From Thermoanaerobaculales bacterium (lineage in GTDB: Bacteria; Acidobacteriota; Thermoanaerobaculia; Thermoanaerobaculales; Sulfomarinibacteraceae): a stretch of 9,926 nt of DNA. Under the pieces are notes generated by a model, which did no database searches, was not told where the DNA came from, and saw only the letters and a program-made list of their open reading frames with translations. This document shows positions 1-7,731 of this stretch, one piece after another (the stretch's first letter is position 1; every line of letters begins with the position of its first letter). The translations under genes and the position numbers were made by a program. The DNA lies in contig JALOKS010000071.1 in NCBI GenBank assembly GCA_025456385.1, forward strand, positions 1-9,926, read 5' to 3'.

Positions 1-7
1 TGCCTCA

Positions 8-57
8 CCTCCGGGATCGGGACGTCGGCAAGTGTATCAAGCGTCTGTCCTGCCGAC
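8..57 (-). promoter_or_regulatory. Putative promoter, operator-like dyad and RBS of a leftward gene starting outside the window
   Basis: Read leftward, positions 12-8 give GGAGG, with 7 nt left before the window edge, which is the right spacing for a start codon immediately outside. Upstream, 39-31 reads TGATACACT, an extended -10-like element (TG-N-TACACT). No good -35 is seen. A perfect 7-bp inverted repeat, GTCGGCA at 24-30 and TGCCGAC at 51-57 with a 20-nt loop, flanks the -10, as a repressor site might. The promoter and the operator are inferred. The dyad and the SD sequence are directly visible. Confidence 0.3.
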
Positions 58-104
58 CTCTACGCAGCAGATCGACCTCACTTCCCGGCCCGACGCCTCC
101 GCCG

Positions 105-686
105 TCAACCCCTCAGCGCCACCCCTGTGATCGCGCAGCGCAGACCCTTCGCGGTCCGTTCGAAGGGGATGGCGACCAGGCGACTCGACCGCAGCGCGAT
201 CTCGACCGTCACCGAAGCCAGAGCGTCCGAGCGGCGCACCTCGTCGCCCACCACGAGGTGGCGGGCCAGAGTGACTGCGTCCTCGAGGGCGAGTACGCCG
301 CCGCGGATCGGTGCGCGCGGCGTCTCCGCCGTCGAGCCGGCGGCCTGCGACAAGGCGCGGGCGAGGCGGGTCAGATCAGCCAGAGAGCTGGCGAAGGCCG
401 GTATCACGAAGACCCGCTCGGCGCGCCACCCGTCGCTCCTCCGCCCGCCGGCGCGCACGCGGTCGCGAACCGTCACCTCGGTCTCCAGGAGCCACGCCGG
501 CCGCCACTCGCCGGAGCTCCGGCCCGGAGCGGGCAGCAGCGCCCCGCTCGGCACGAGCCGGAGGCCCTCGTGCTCGAGCACGGCCCCGTGGCCGCAGTGG
601 CCGCAGAAGAAGATCGTGTCGAGGCCCTCGCCGCGGAGGGCGGAGCCGCACGACGGGCAGTCGAGGGGCAGCAGGCGAAGGCTCAC
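105..686 (-). CDS. Soluble zinc-ribbon protein, last gene of the SPFH/zinc-ribbon operon
   Basis: This 193-residue protein of unknown function starts with a zinc ribbon (C10-x2-C13 ... C28-x2-C31) and continues as a mixed alpha/beta domain without a membrane helix or signal peptide. I chose the GTG at 686 because it overlaps the stop codon of the preceding gene by 4 nt (GTGA), the usual sign of translational coupling. The same frame stays open far upstream (to 1913), but there it runs antisense-like through the neighbouring gene in arginine/glycine-rich nonsense, so the long version is rejected. The ribbon resembles those of the next two genes upstream in the operon, and the coupling implies joint expression with them. 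It may be a soluble partner of the two membrane zinc-ribbon proteins. Zinc binding is inferred from the cysteine spacing, and no catalytic motif is seen. Confidence 0.75.
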   Translation of the reverse strand: MSLRLLPLDCPSCGSALRGEGLDTIFFCGHCGHGAVLEHEGLRLVPSGALLPAPGRSSGEWRPAWLLETEVTVRDRVRAGGRRSDGWRAERVFVIPAFASSLADLTRLARALSQAAGSTAETPRAPIRGGVLALEDAVTLARHLVVGDEVRRSDALASVTVEIALRSSRLVAIPFERTAKGLRCAITGVALRG

Positions 687-1786
687 TGGAACTTCTCCAC
701 CGCGCTCCGGACGGTCGCCGCGAGTGAACCGCCTGCGCGCTCCGGCGCCAGACCTGTCCCCTCCTCGACCACGCCGCCGTGGCGGAACTGCGAGTAGCCC
801 CAGTAGACCAGGCCCGCCAGCACGAGGGCCACGACGCCGACTGCCGTCAGGCCGTTCTCGGACTGCAGGAGAGATCCCGCGTGCTGCAGGATGGACGTGC
901 CGACGAAGCAGGCGCCGGCGCAGGCGGCCACCAGGCTGGCTGCCCGGTAGAGGTGGTTCCCGGGCGCCTTGCCGAAGGCGACCTCGCCCCCCTCCGCGTC
1001 GACCAGCACCTGGTAGGTGCGGCCGCGAAAGCTGTAGCGCACCACCCACATCGGGTAGTAGACCAGGGTCACCTGGCGCCGCAGAGCGGCGAGCCACGAG
1101 AAGCTCACGTGGTCCAGGCGGTGGCTGCGCGCGATCTCGGCGAGCGCGCGGTCGCTGAGCTCGGCCGCGGCCTGCTCGAGCGAGCGGCTCGGCCGGAACA
1201 CCATGCCTCGGCCGCGCAGCAGGCCCTCGTCCAGAGGACGCAGCTCGTCGCCGACGAGGTTCACCCGGTGCACGCCGAACTCCGCCATGTCCGAGGCCGA
1301 CCGGGTCAGGTCCACCTCGCGCTCGATCTCGAGCTCCACCGGCTCGCGGACCGTTTCCCAGGTCGTGCCGCGCTTGCGCCTCCTCTCCCGGATCCCGAGC
1401 ACCCAACCGACCGCATCGAGCCGCGCCCGCACGAAAGGGAACCAGGCGAGGAAAGCCTCCTGCCAGCGCGCCTCGCGGCGCAGGGCGGGATCCTTGCGGA
1501 TGCCACGGCGCAGCCAGCGCCGGACGACCTCGGAGGCAGCCGCGCGGTCGAGGCGGTTGAGGACCATGAGGCGCAGGATGCCGCGGCTGCCAACCACGGC
1601 CTGGGGCGTCCCGCAGTAGCGGCACTCGATGTTGGTGAAGCCCTCCTGCACCTCGACGGTACCGCCGCAGGAGCCGCAGGTCAGACCGGTCAGGACGCGC
1701 TTCGCCTCGCCCTGCGCAACGGCGGGCGCAGCCGGCACCGGCTCCGGAGGAGGAGGAGGGGGTGGTGGTGGTGGATGGCCTCTCAC
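683..1786 (-). CDS. Zinc-ribbon membrane protein with polyproline N-terminus (YdjG-like architecture)
   Basis: The product is 367 residues from the GTG at 1786. Residues 5-14 are ten consecutive prolines, followed by a zinc ribbon (C37, C40, C55, C58), a basic and acidic central region, a conserved-looking segment at about 239-270 (YYPMW then YSFRGRTYQ then VDAEGGEV), and two hydrophobic helices at about 282-301 and 312-331. There is no signal peptide, so the ribbon and the bulk of the protein should be cytoplasmic. The frame is open upstream to a GTG at 1843, but that extension translates the GGAATTC repeat array into low-complexity peptide. A weak GGGG purine stretch lies upstream of 1786, so the start is likely rather than certain. 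The TGA overlaps the next gene's GTG. The architecture and motif match the 249-residue gene at 1989-2738, which suggests diverged paralogues. Zinc-ribbon TM proteins of this kind are often misannotated as primosomal or TFIIB-like proteins. Confidence 0.8.
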   Translation of the reverse strand: MRGHPPPPPPPPPPEPVPAAPAVAQGEAKRVLTGLTCGSCGGTVEVQEGFTNIECRYCGTPQAVVGSRGILRLMVLNRLDRAAASEVVRRWLRRGIRKDPALRREARWQEAFLAWFPFVRARLDAVGWVLGIRERRRKRGTTWETVREPVELEIEREVDLTRSASDMAEFGVHRVNLVGDELRPLDEGLLRGRGMVFRPSRSLEQAAAELSDRALAEIARSHRLDHVSFSWLAALRRQVTLVYYPMWVVRYSFRGRTYQVLVDAEGGEVAFGKAPGNHLYRAASLVAACAGACFVGTSILQHAGSLLQSENGLTAVGVVALVLAGLVYWGYSQFRHGGVVEEGTGLAPERAGGSLAATVRSAVEKFQ

Positions 1787-1803
1787 CGACGCGCCCCGCG
1801 TGC

Positions 1804-1836
<33 letters not shown>

Positions 1837-1955
1837 CGCACACGCTCTCGGTGTCTCTCGGCTCTCTGTGAGGAACGGAGGAGAGCGCCGTCTCTGGTCA
1901 CCGAATTCGGCACCTGCCACCTGGCTTCTGAGCCCGTACCGGGTGGGTGGGGTTT

Positions 1956-1984
1956 CCGAATTCCTCATTCCGAATTCCGAATTC
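1956..1984 (+). repeat. GAATTCC heptamer array, right (inverted) arm
   Basis: Period-7 array in the opposite orientation to the one at 1804-1836: GAATTCC, TCATTCC, GAATTCC, GAATTC. It begins 4 nt past the TGA of the 249-residue zinc-ribbon gene. With the left arm it can form a 19-bp perfect stem in DNA or in the operon mRNA. Its role is unknown. It could be an RNA processing or stability element, a recombination scar, or an interspersed genomic repeat. I see no coding sequence in the 1837-1955 loop. Confidence 0.88.
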
Positions 1985-1988
1985 AATC

Positions 1989-2738
1989 TCATACCTTCTT
2001 CGACGTCAGCCACGCGATGCCGAGAATCGGCAGCGCCGAGACCAGGTAGACCACGACCTTCCACGCGAGGTTCTGGATGAGCAGGCCCTCGAGCCCGAAG
2101 ATCACGAGAGCGAGGGCGGCGACGCCGACGAAAGGAGCTTCGGCCTTGGCCGGAAACTCGGCCGGGAAGACCTTGCCGGACACCGCGTCGACCGCGGCCT
2201 GGTAGCGCCGACCCTGCCAGCTGTACGGCGTCCGGTACAGCGGGAGGTGGTAGAGCACGGTCTGCCGCACTGTGAGCTCCCCGTCGCGCGCGACCAGCCA
2301 CTCGCGGGCCGTCTCCGCCGGAACCTCGGGCTCGAGCACCGGCGCGCCGAGCGTCGCCTCCGCCGCCATCGGCCGGGTGCTCCCGGCCGGCAGCTCGAGG
2401 CCCTGCAGGCCCTGCAGCGAGGACGGTGCTGCGGGCTCGAGCACGACCCGCTCGCGGCCGCCGGCGGCGACCGTGAAGGCCCAGAACGGAAAGTACTCCA
2501 GAGTCGGCTCCTCGAGGCTGGCCGTGCGGTCGAGGTCCGCGACCGTCGAGCTGCCGCCGAGGAAGCGCCGGAGGTGGGCGGGCACCTGCTCGACCGGGAC
2601 CGTCGGCACCATGACCTCGTGAATCAGGGTCAGGCTGCCGTCCACCACCAGCGCCGTGGCGCAGAACGGGCAGACGAGGAGCCGCTCACCGGCGCGCGGC
2701 TCGATCGCGGCCCCACACTGAGTGCAGGCGACGCTCAC
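1989..2738 (-). CDS. Zinc-ribbon protein with two C-terminal membrane helices (YdjG-like)
   Basis: This is a 249-residue protein starting with GTG at 2738, 6 nt after the stop of the SPFH gene. Residues 5-26 form a zinc ribbon (C5-x2-C8 ... C23-x2-C26). A segment around 80-90 reads EYFPFWAF, the region at about 157-190 reads YHLPLY then YSWQGRRYQ then VDAVSGKV, and two hydrophobic helices follow at about 204-222 and 227-245, with the chain ending in a basic tail (SKKV). This is a cytoplasmic head on a C-terminal hairpin anchor. In B. subtilis the zinc-ribbon membrane protein YdjG is encoded beside the SPFH protein YdjI and helps bring it and PspA to the membrane. A comparable scaffolding role here is inferred from architecture and neighbourhood only. 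The polyproline gene downstream carries the same motif and is probably a paralogue. Confidence 0.85.
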   Translation of the reverse strand: MSVACTQCGAAIEPRAGERLLVCPFCATALVVDGSLTLIHEVMVPTVPVEQVPAHLRRFLGGSSTVADLDRTASLEEPTLEYFPFWAFTVAAGGRERVVLEPAAPSSLQGLQGLELPAGSTRPMAAEATLGAPVLEPEVPAETAREWLVARDGELTVRQTVLYHLPLYRTPYSWQGRRYQAAVDAVSGKVFPAEFPAKAEAPFVGVAALALVIFGLEGLLIQNLAWKVVVYLVSALPILGIAWLTSKKV

Positions 2739-2744
2739 GGCCGG

Positions 2745-3827
2745 TCAGCCCTGCTTGGCTCCGCAGCCGGGGCAGAACTTGGCGCCCTCAGGCACGGGCT
2801 GGCCGCAGCTCGCGCACCCGCTCGGGGCCTGCGGCCGCCCGCAGCCGGGGCAGAACTTCGCGCCCACCGGTACTGCCTGGCCGCACTCGCTGCAGAAGCC
2901 TCCCCCGCCCGCCGCCCGTCTGGCGCCGGCTGCAGCCGCGGCGCCCGGCCCGGCGCCGCCCTGCTGCGCCTGCTGCATGGCATTGGCGATCATCCCCGGC
3001 ATCATCGCGCCGAAGCCGGCGCCGAGGCCGAGGCCCATGCCGGCTCCCGCGGCGCCGCCCTCGCCGCCGCCGCCCTTGGCGGCGTCCTGGATGGCCTGCG
3101 CCGCCTTGAACTGCATGTAGGTGGTCATGTCGCCGACCGCGCCCATCGCGGCGCGCTCGTCCATCTTCTGCTGCACCTCGTCCGGCGGCGTGATGGAGTT
3201 GATGTAGAAGTCCGAGAGGTCTACGCCGTACTTGCCGAAGTCCTCGGTCACCCGCGCCTTGGCGGCCGCGCCGAGCTCGTCGTAGTGGCGGGGCAGGTCG
3301 AAGATGGTCTTCAGGGTTTCGCCGAGGAGGTCGTTGAGGCGCGAGACGATGATGTCGCGGTAGAAGTCCTGCAGGCGGCCGGTCTCGAAGAGCCCCTGCG
3401 AGCCGACCACGGTGTTGACGAAGAGCTGACAGTCCTTGATCCGGTACGCGTAGGTGCCGAAGGCCCGCAGCCGCACCATCCCGAGATCCGAGTCGCGGAA
3501 CACCACGGGCTCGCGGGTGCCCCACTTCTGATCGACGAAGGTGCGCTTGTTGACGAACACCACCGCGACGCGGAAGGGCGAGGTGCCGCCGAAGGGTAGC
3601 GCCAGGAGCTTGGTCAGCAGCGGGATGTTCTGGGTGCTGAGGGTGTGGCGCCCGGGCCCGAAGACGTCGAGGGCCTTGCCGTCGCGGTACAGCACCGCCT
3701 CCTGCGCCTCGTGAACCACGAGCTGCGCGCCGAGCTTGATCTCGGCCGAGCCCTGCTGCGGGTAGCGGTAGACGATCTCCTCTCCGGTCGGATCATGGTG
3801 CTCGAGCACCTCGAGGGTCTGCGCCAT
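2745..3827 (-). CDS. SPFH-domain protein with two C-terminal zinc ribbons (YdjI-like)
   Basis: The 360-residue product has an SPFH (stomatin/prohibitin/flotillin) domain at about residues 30-240, a Gly/Ala/Met-rich linker at about 250-310, and two tandem zinc ribbons (C312, C315, C326, C329 and C338, C341, C352, C355), each carrying the GAKFCPGCG signature. It has no N-terminal membrane helix, unlike classical stomatins. This is the layout of the YdjI family (often annotated as SPFH or virion core protein), which in B. subtilis links PspA to the membrane. I chose the ATG at 3827 because AAAGGAGG lies 6 nt upstream and the ATG shares one base with the preceding TGA. A GTG at 3830 in the same frame is too close to that SD. 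The protein probably oligomerises on the membrane, with the ribbons contacting the zinc-ribbon partners encoded next to it. Family identity is strong; function is by analogy. Confidence 0.9.
   Translation of the reverse strand: MAQTLEVLEHHDPTGEEIVYRYPQQGSAEIKLGAQLVVHEAQEAVLYRDGKALDVFGPGRHTLSTQNIPLLTKLLALPFGGTSPFRVAVVFVNKRTFVDQKWGTREPVVFRDSDLGMVRLRAFGTYAYRIKDCQLFVNTVVGSQGLFETGRLQDFYRDIIVSRLNDLLGETLKTIFDLPRHYDELGAAAKARVTEDFGKYGVDLSDFYINSITPPDEVQQKMDERAAMGAVGDMTTYMQFKAAQAIQDAAKGGGGEGGAAGAGMGLGLGAGFGAMMPGMIANAMQQAQQGGAGPGAAAAAGARRAAGGGGFCSECGQAVPVGAKFCPGCGRPQAPSGCASCGQPVPEGAKFCPGCGAKQG
2761..2858 (+). repeat. Internal 78-bp duplication encoding the two zinc ribbons
   Basis: A 20-bp exact match occurs at 2761-2780 and 2839-2858, a period of 78 bp, inside the 3' end of the SPFH gene. 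It corresponds to the repeated zinc ribbon (26 residues per unit). The units have diverged elsewhere, which suggests an old tandem duplication within the gene, with the ribbon's C-terminal half kept nearly identical. Confidence 0.75.
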
Positions 3828-4348
3828 CACGCGCCTCCTTTCCCGGTCACGTCCTCGAACACCGTCGCCCGCTCGTCGAAGTGGCGGTCCGCCGCCTGCA
3901 CCGCGTCGAGGAGCCGGCTCACCATGGCCTCGTCAGCGGTCTCCGGCAGCGCCTCGACCTGCACCGCCAGGTACTCCGCGGTCTCGCTCAGAGCGAGGTC
4001 GAAGGCGTACAGGCGGTCCAGCTCCTCCTCGCGGATCTTGACCGCGTCGAAGAAGCCCGAGGCGCCGTAGTCGGCGTGGCGGATGCGGTTGGCGAGGCGG
4101 TCGAGGGCCTTCTCGGCGCTGCCCGCCGTTCCCAGGACGTCCAGGCGCCCCGCCTTCGTCCAGCCGCGGATCCGGGCGTTGATGGCGAAGCGCGCCCGGT
4201 CGACCTGGTTCGCCAGCCAGTCGCGCTGCATCTTGTCCACGTCCCGCCGCAGCTCGCGCTCGAGGTAGCCCCTGAAGCCGGGAATCTTCGCCCCCAGGCG
4301 CTCGAGGATGTTGCGGCGCTCGCGGGCCTGCTCCAAGCCGTTGCTCAT
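3827..4348 (-). CDS. Uncharacterised helical protein, first gene of the SPFH/zinc-ribbon operon
   Basis: The product is 173 residues, rich in Arg, Glu, Leu and Ala, predicted almost entirely helical, with no cysteines and no membrane segment or signal peptide. Two stretches look like family signatures: KIPGFRGYLERELRRDVDK at residues 21-39, and a segment at 94-117 containing YG, FFDAVK, EEELDRLY and FD. I recall similar uncharacterised proteins beside SPFH genes in other phyla, but I cannot confirm this without a search. I chose the ATG at 4348 because GGGAGG sits 6 nt upstream. A frame-open upstream ATG at 4387 lacks such a site. The stop overlaps the SPFH gene start (TGATG), so the two are probably translated together. 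It holds the operon position that PspA holds in B. subtilis ydjF-ydjG-ydjH-ydjI, but it is shorter and lacks a clear long PspA coiled coil. A PspA-replacing role is speculation. Confidence 0.85.
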   Translation of the reverse strand: MSNGLEQARERRNILERLGAKIPGFRGYLERELRRDVDKMQRDWLANQVDRARFAINARIRGWTKAGRLDVLGTAGSAEKALDRLANRIRHADYGASGFFDAVKIREEELDRLYAFDLALSETAEYLAVQVEALPETADEAMVSRLLDAVQAADRHFDERATVFEDVTGKGGA

Positions 4349-4408
4349 CTCAGACCTCCCTGTAACTCTCCGCGGACGCGGTGGCACCGTGGCGTGTCAA
4401 TTCTGCGC

Positions 4409-4429
4409 ATCCGAGATCCGAACTCCGAG
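4409..4429 (+). repeat. Degenerate period-7 array related to the GAATTCC heptamer
   Basis: Three consecutive 7-nt units (ATCCGAG, ATCCGAA, CTCCGAG) look like mutated copies of the ATTCCGA phase of the array at 1956-1984. It lies about 60 bp upstream of the first gene of the leftward operon. The relationship is inferred from the period and the shared CCGA core, and the match is imperfect. Confidence 0.45.
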
Positions 4430-4478
4430 TGAAACTCAGGCACATGAATTGCGTATCTCAAGGGTGCCATGTCGTTAG

Positions 4479-4572
4479 CGGCCCTGTTTCCCTGCTCGTC
4501 ACCGCACGAGGGAGTCCGGAAGGCTTCCAGGGCCGGCGGCATGCCCGCCTTGCATGGGCAGGTTCCCTGCCC
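4479..4572. other. Cluster of stem-loops, possible structured leader RNA
   Basis: Within 94 bp there are four nested or adjacent inverted repeats. An 8-bp stem, 4479-4486 with 4528-4535, encloses a 5-bp hairpin (CTCGT 4495-4499 / ACGAG 4506-4510) and a short GGAA/TTCC hairpin (4518-4521 / 4525-4528, sharing one base with the 8-bp stem). Next comes GGCGG/CCGCC (4535-4539 / 4545-4549), then GGGCAGG-TTC-CCTGCCC (4556-4572). If transcription starts at the leftward TATAAT at 4611-4606, all of this falls in a roughly 250-nt 5' leader of the SPFH operon. It matches no riboswitch or RNA class I recognise. GC-rich DNA makes chance stems common, so the density of stems is the evidence and no single stem is. 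Confidence 0.35.
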
Positions 4573-4605
4573 CCAACCATCATCGACCTGCCAGTAACGA
4601 CCCTC

Positions 4606-4655
4606 ATTATACCCGCCTTTTCGCGGCTGCTCCGAGGTCAGGGACCTCGGAGCAG
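4606..4655 (-). promoter_or_regulatory. Putative leftward promoter (TATAAT) with a perfect 13-bp dyad at about -42
   Basis: The leftward strand reads TATAAT at 4611-4606, a perfect -10 consensus in GC-rich DNA. The hexamer 17 bp upstream is CGGAGC, a poor -35. Overlapping it is a perfect inverted repeat, CTGCTCCGAGGTC at 4627-4639 and GACCTCGGAGCAG at 4643-4655, with a 3-nt loop. The dyad centre (4641) is about 42 bp upstream of the predicted start (about 4599), where class II activators bind. No U-tract follows on either strand, so it is not a typical intrinsic terminator. It would drive the SPFH/zinc-ribbon operon through a long leader. Confidence 0.4.
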
Positions 4656-4800
4656 TCCCATACCGTGCGCATATCCCGGCCGGATTCCGGTCTTCGGGAC
4701 GGCGCCCGGCGGCGCCCGTCGCTCCTGCCCGGCTCCTCGTCGCGGCACCCATGGCGTCTCGCTCTACGGGCCGGGGCAGGCGATATTCCGGCCGCCGGGG

Positions 4801-4806
4801 TAGAAT
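4801..4806 (+). promoter_or_regulatory. Putative -10 element for a leaderless small gene
   Basis: TAGAAT ends 7 nt before the GTG at 4814, so the predicted transcription start falls on or next to the start codon. No SD is seen before that GTG and no good -35 upstream. The same GTAGAATC string precedes hemA (8625-8632). Confidence 0.35.
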
Positions 4807-4813
4807 CGGCATC

Positions 4814-4981
4814 GTGGGGAAGAAACAGCGACCGAAGAAGGCGCGGAGCCGCCCTCAGCCCGGAACGAGGGGCGGGAGGCCGAACGCGAGGTACAGCGCC
4901 GGCGAGATCGCCATGGCGGTGCTCGGCGCGGCCCTGCTCATCATGGTCGCCGGGATCATCATCACCTCGCTGCTCGGGTGA
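4814..4981 (+). CDS. Small basic single-pass membrane protein
   Basis: The frame encodes 55 residues from the GTG at 4814. About the first 30 are strongly basic (GKKQRPKKARSR, then more Arg/Pro/Gly), followed by SAGEIAMAVLG and a hydrophobic helix of about 20 residues (LLIMVAGIIITSLLG) that ends at the C-terminus. This suggests a tail-anchored or N-in single-pass protein with a nucleic-acid-like or phospholipid-binding basic head. An in-frame ATG at 4751 would add 21 residues rich in Arg, Gly and Ser, but it ignores the TAGAAT at 4801, which would lie inside that coding sequence. The gene faces sdhB, 56 bp away. I do not recognise the family. The clean basic-then-helix layout supports a real gene, but at this length chance cannot be excluded. 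Confidence 0.55.
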   Translation: MGKKQRPKKARSRPQPGTRGGRPNARYSAGEIAMAVLGAALLIMVAGIIITSLLG

Positions 4982-4997
4982 CGCGGCCACAAACGAT

Positions 4998-5037
4998 CTG
5001 ACGTTCTGACGTTCTAACGTTTTAACTTTCTAATGTT
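4998..5037 (+). repeat. CTAACGTT octamer array abutting the sdhB stop codon
   Basis: Five contiguous 8-nt units: CTGACGTT, CTGACGTT, CTAACGTT, TTAACTTT, CTAATGTT. The array ends at the base before the sdhB stop codon (5038-5040) and fills most of the 56-bp gap between sdhB and the convergent small membrane gene. Units degrade toward sdhB, and each intact one contains the palindrome AACGTT or the near-palindrome GACGTT. No GC-rich terminator hairpin is seen in the gap. Confidence 0.85.
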
Positions 5038-5804
5038 TCAGCGCCTCTTGCCGCGAGCCGGCGCCGGCCCCGCGAGAGCGACCCGCCGGAAGTCCTTGTT
5101 CATGCGCGCGATGCCGGAGATCGAGATCTCCTTGGGGCAGACCGCCTCGCAGGCGCGGAAGTTGGAGCAGGCGCCGAAGGCCTCACGCTCCATCGCCTCC
5201 ACCATCCTGAGGGCCCGCGCGGCGCGCTCCGGCTGGCCCTGCGGCAGCAGGCCGAGGTGCGCGATCTTGGCGCCCACGAACAGCATCGCGGCACCGTTCG
5301 GGCAGGAGGCCACGCAGGCGCCGCAGCCGATGCACTCGGCGAAGTCCATGGCGTGCTCGACGTTCTCGGTGGTGATCGGGATCGCGTTGGCGTCCGGAGC
5401 GCTGCCGGTGCGCACGGTGATGAAGCCGCCGGCGTGCATGATGCGGTCGAAGGCCGAGCGGTCGACCACGAGGTCCTTGATGATCGGGAAGGCCTTCGCG
5501 CGCCACGGCTCGATCGTGACCTCGTCGCCGTCCTTGAAGTGCCGCATGTGGAGCTGGCAGACCGTAACCCCCGGCTGCTCGCCGTGGGCGACGCCGTTGA
5601 CCATGAAGCCGCAGGAGCCGCAGATGCCCTCCCGGCAGTCGTGCTCGAAGGCGATGGGCTCCTCGCCCTTGGCGATCAGGTCCTGGTTGAGCACGTCGAG
5701 CATCTCGAGGAAGGACATGTGGGTGCTGACGTCCTCGAGCTCGTAGGTCGCGAAGGCGCCCGCGTCGGCCGGGTTCCTCTGCCTCCAGACATGCAGGGTC
5801 AGTT

Positions 5805-5808
<4 letters not shown>
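5038..5808 (-). CDS. sdhB: Succinate dehydrogenase / fumarate reductase iron-sulfur subunit
   Basis: SdhB passes electrons from the flavin of SdhA to the quinone site through three Fe-S clusters. The 256-residue protein has all eleven expected cysteines: C58, C63, C66 and C84 for [2Fe-2S] (HDCREGICGSCG); C159, C162 and C165 with C224 for [4Fe-4S]; C169, C214 and C220 for [3Fe-4S]. The segment CIGCGACVASCPNGAAM and the C-terminal CSNFRACEAVCPKEIS are typical of the non-proteobacterial type. The ATG at 5808 overlaps the sdhA stop (ATGA) and begins MKLTLHVW. The open frame extends upstream to 6012, but only as an out-of-frame overlap with sdhA. The overlap couples it to sdhA at equal dosage. The basic tail (ARGKRR) ends against a repeat array. 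Confidence 0.97.
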
Positions 5809-7718
<1,910 letters not shown>

Positions 7719-7731
7719 GATCCCCACCTCC

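Larger units (their letters stand above)
4349..4813. other. 465-bp non-coding region between divergent genes
   Basis: No convincing gene is seen. A leftward frame is open across the stretch (4345-4812), but it lacks a usable start and recognisable protein features. What it does hold, left to right: an SD for the leftward operon (GGGAGG, 4355-4360), a degenerate heptamer array (4409-4429), a run of stem-loops (4479-4572), a leftward TATAAT with a long dyad behind it (4606-4655), a GGCGCC-CGGC-GGCGCC inverted repeat (4701-4716), and a rightward TAGAAT just before the small membrane gene. Confidence 0.7.

Noticed and set aside
1947..3599. Rightward 550-codon open frame
   Set aside because: Antisense to the SPFH and zinc-ribbon genes; composition is His/Arg/Ala-rich shadow coding typical of high GC, with no domain.
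4395..4400. Perfect leftward TTGACA close to the operon start
   Set aside because: No -10-like hexamer lies 15-19 bp downstream; sequence there is GC-rich (GTCCGC).
4627..4655. Intrinsic terminator reading of the 13-bp dyad
   Set aside because: No run of T follows the stem on either strand.
4345..4812. Leftward 155-codon open frame across the non-coding region
   Set aside because: No usable SD or start, no recognisable protein features, and it runs through stem-loops and a degenerate repeat. Absence of stops is expected at this GC content.
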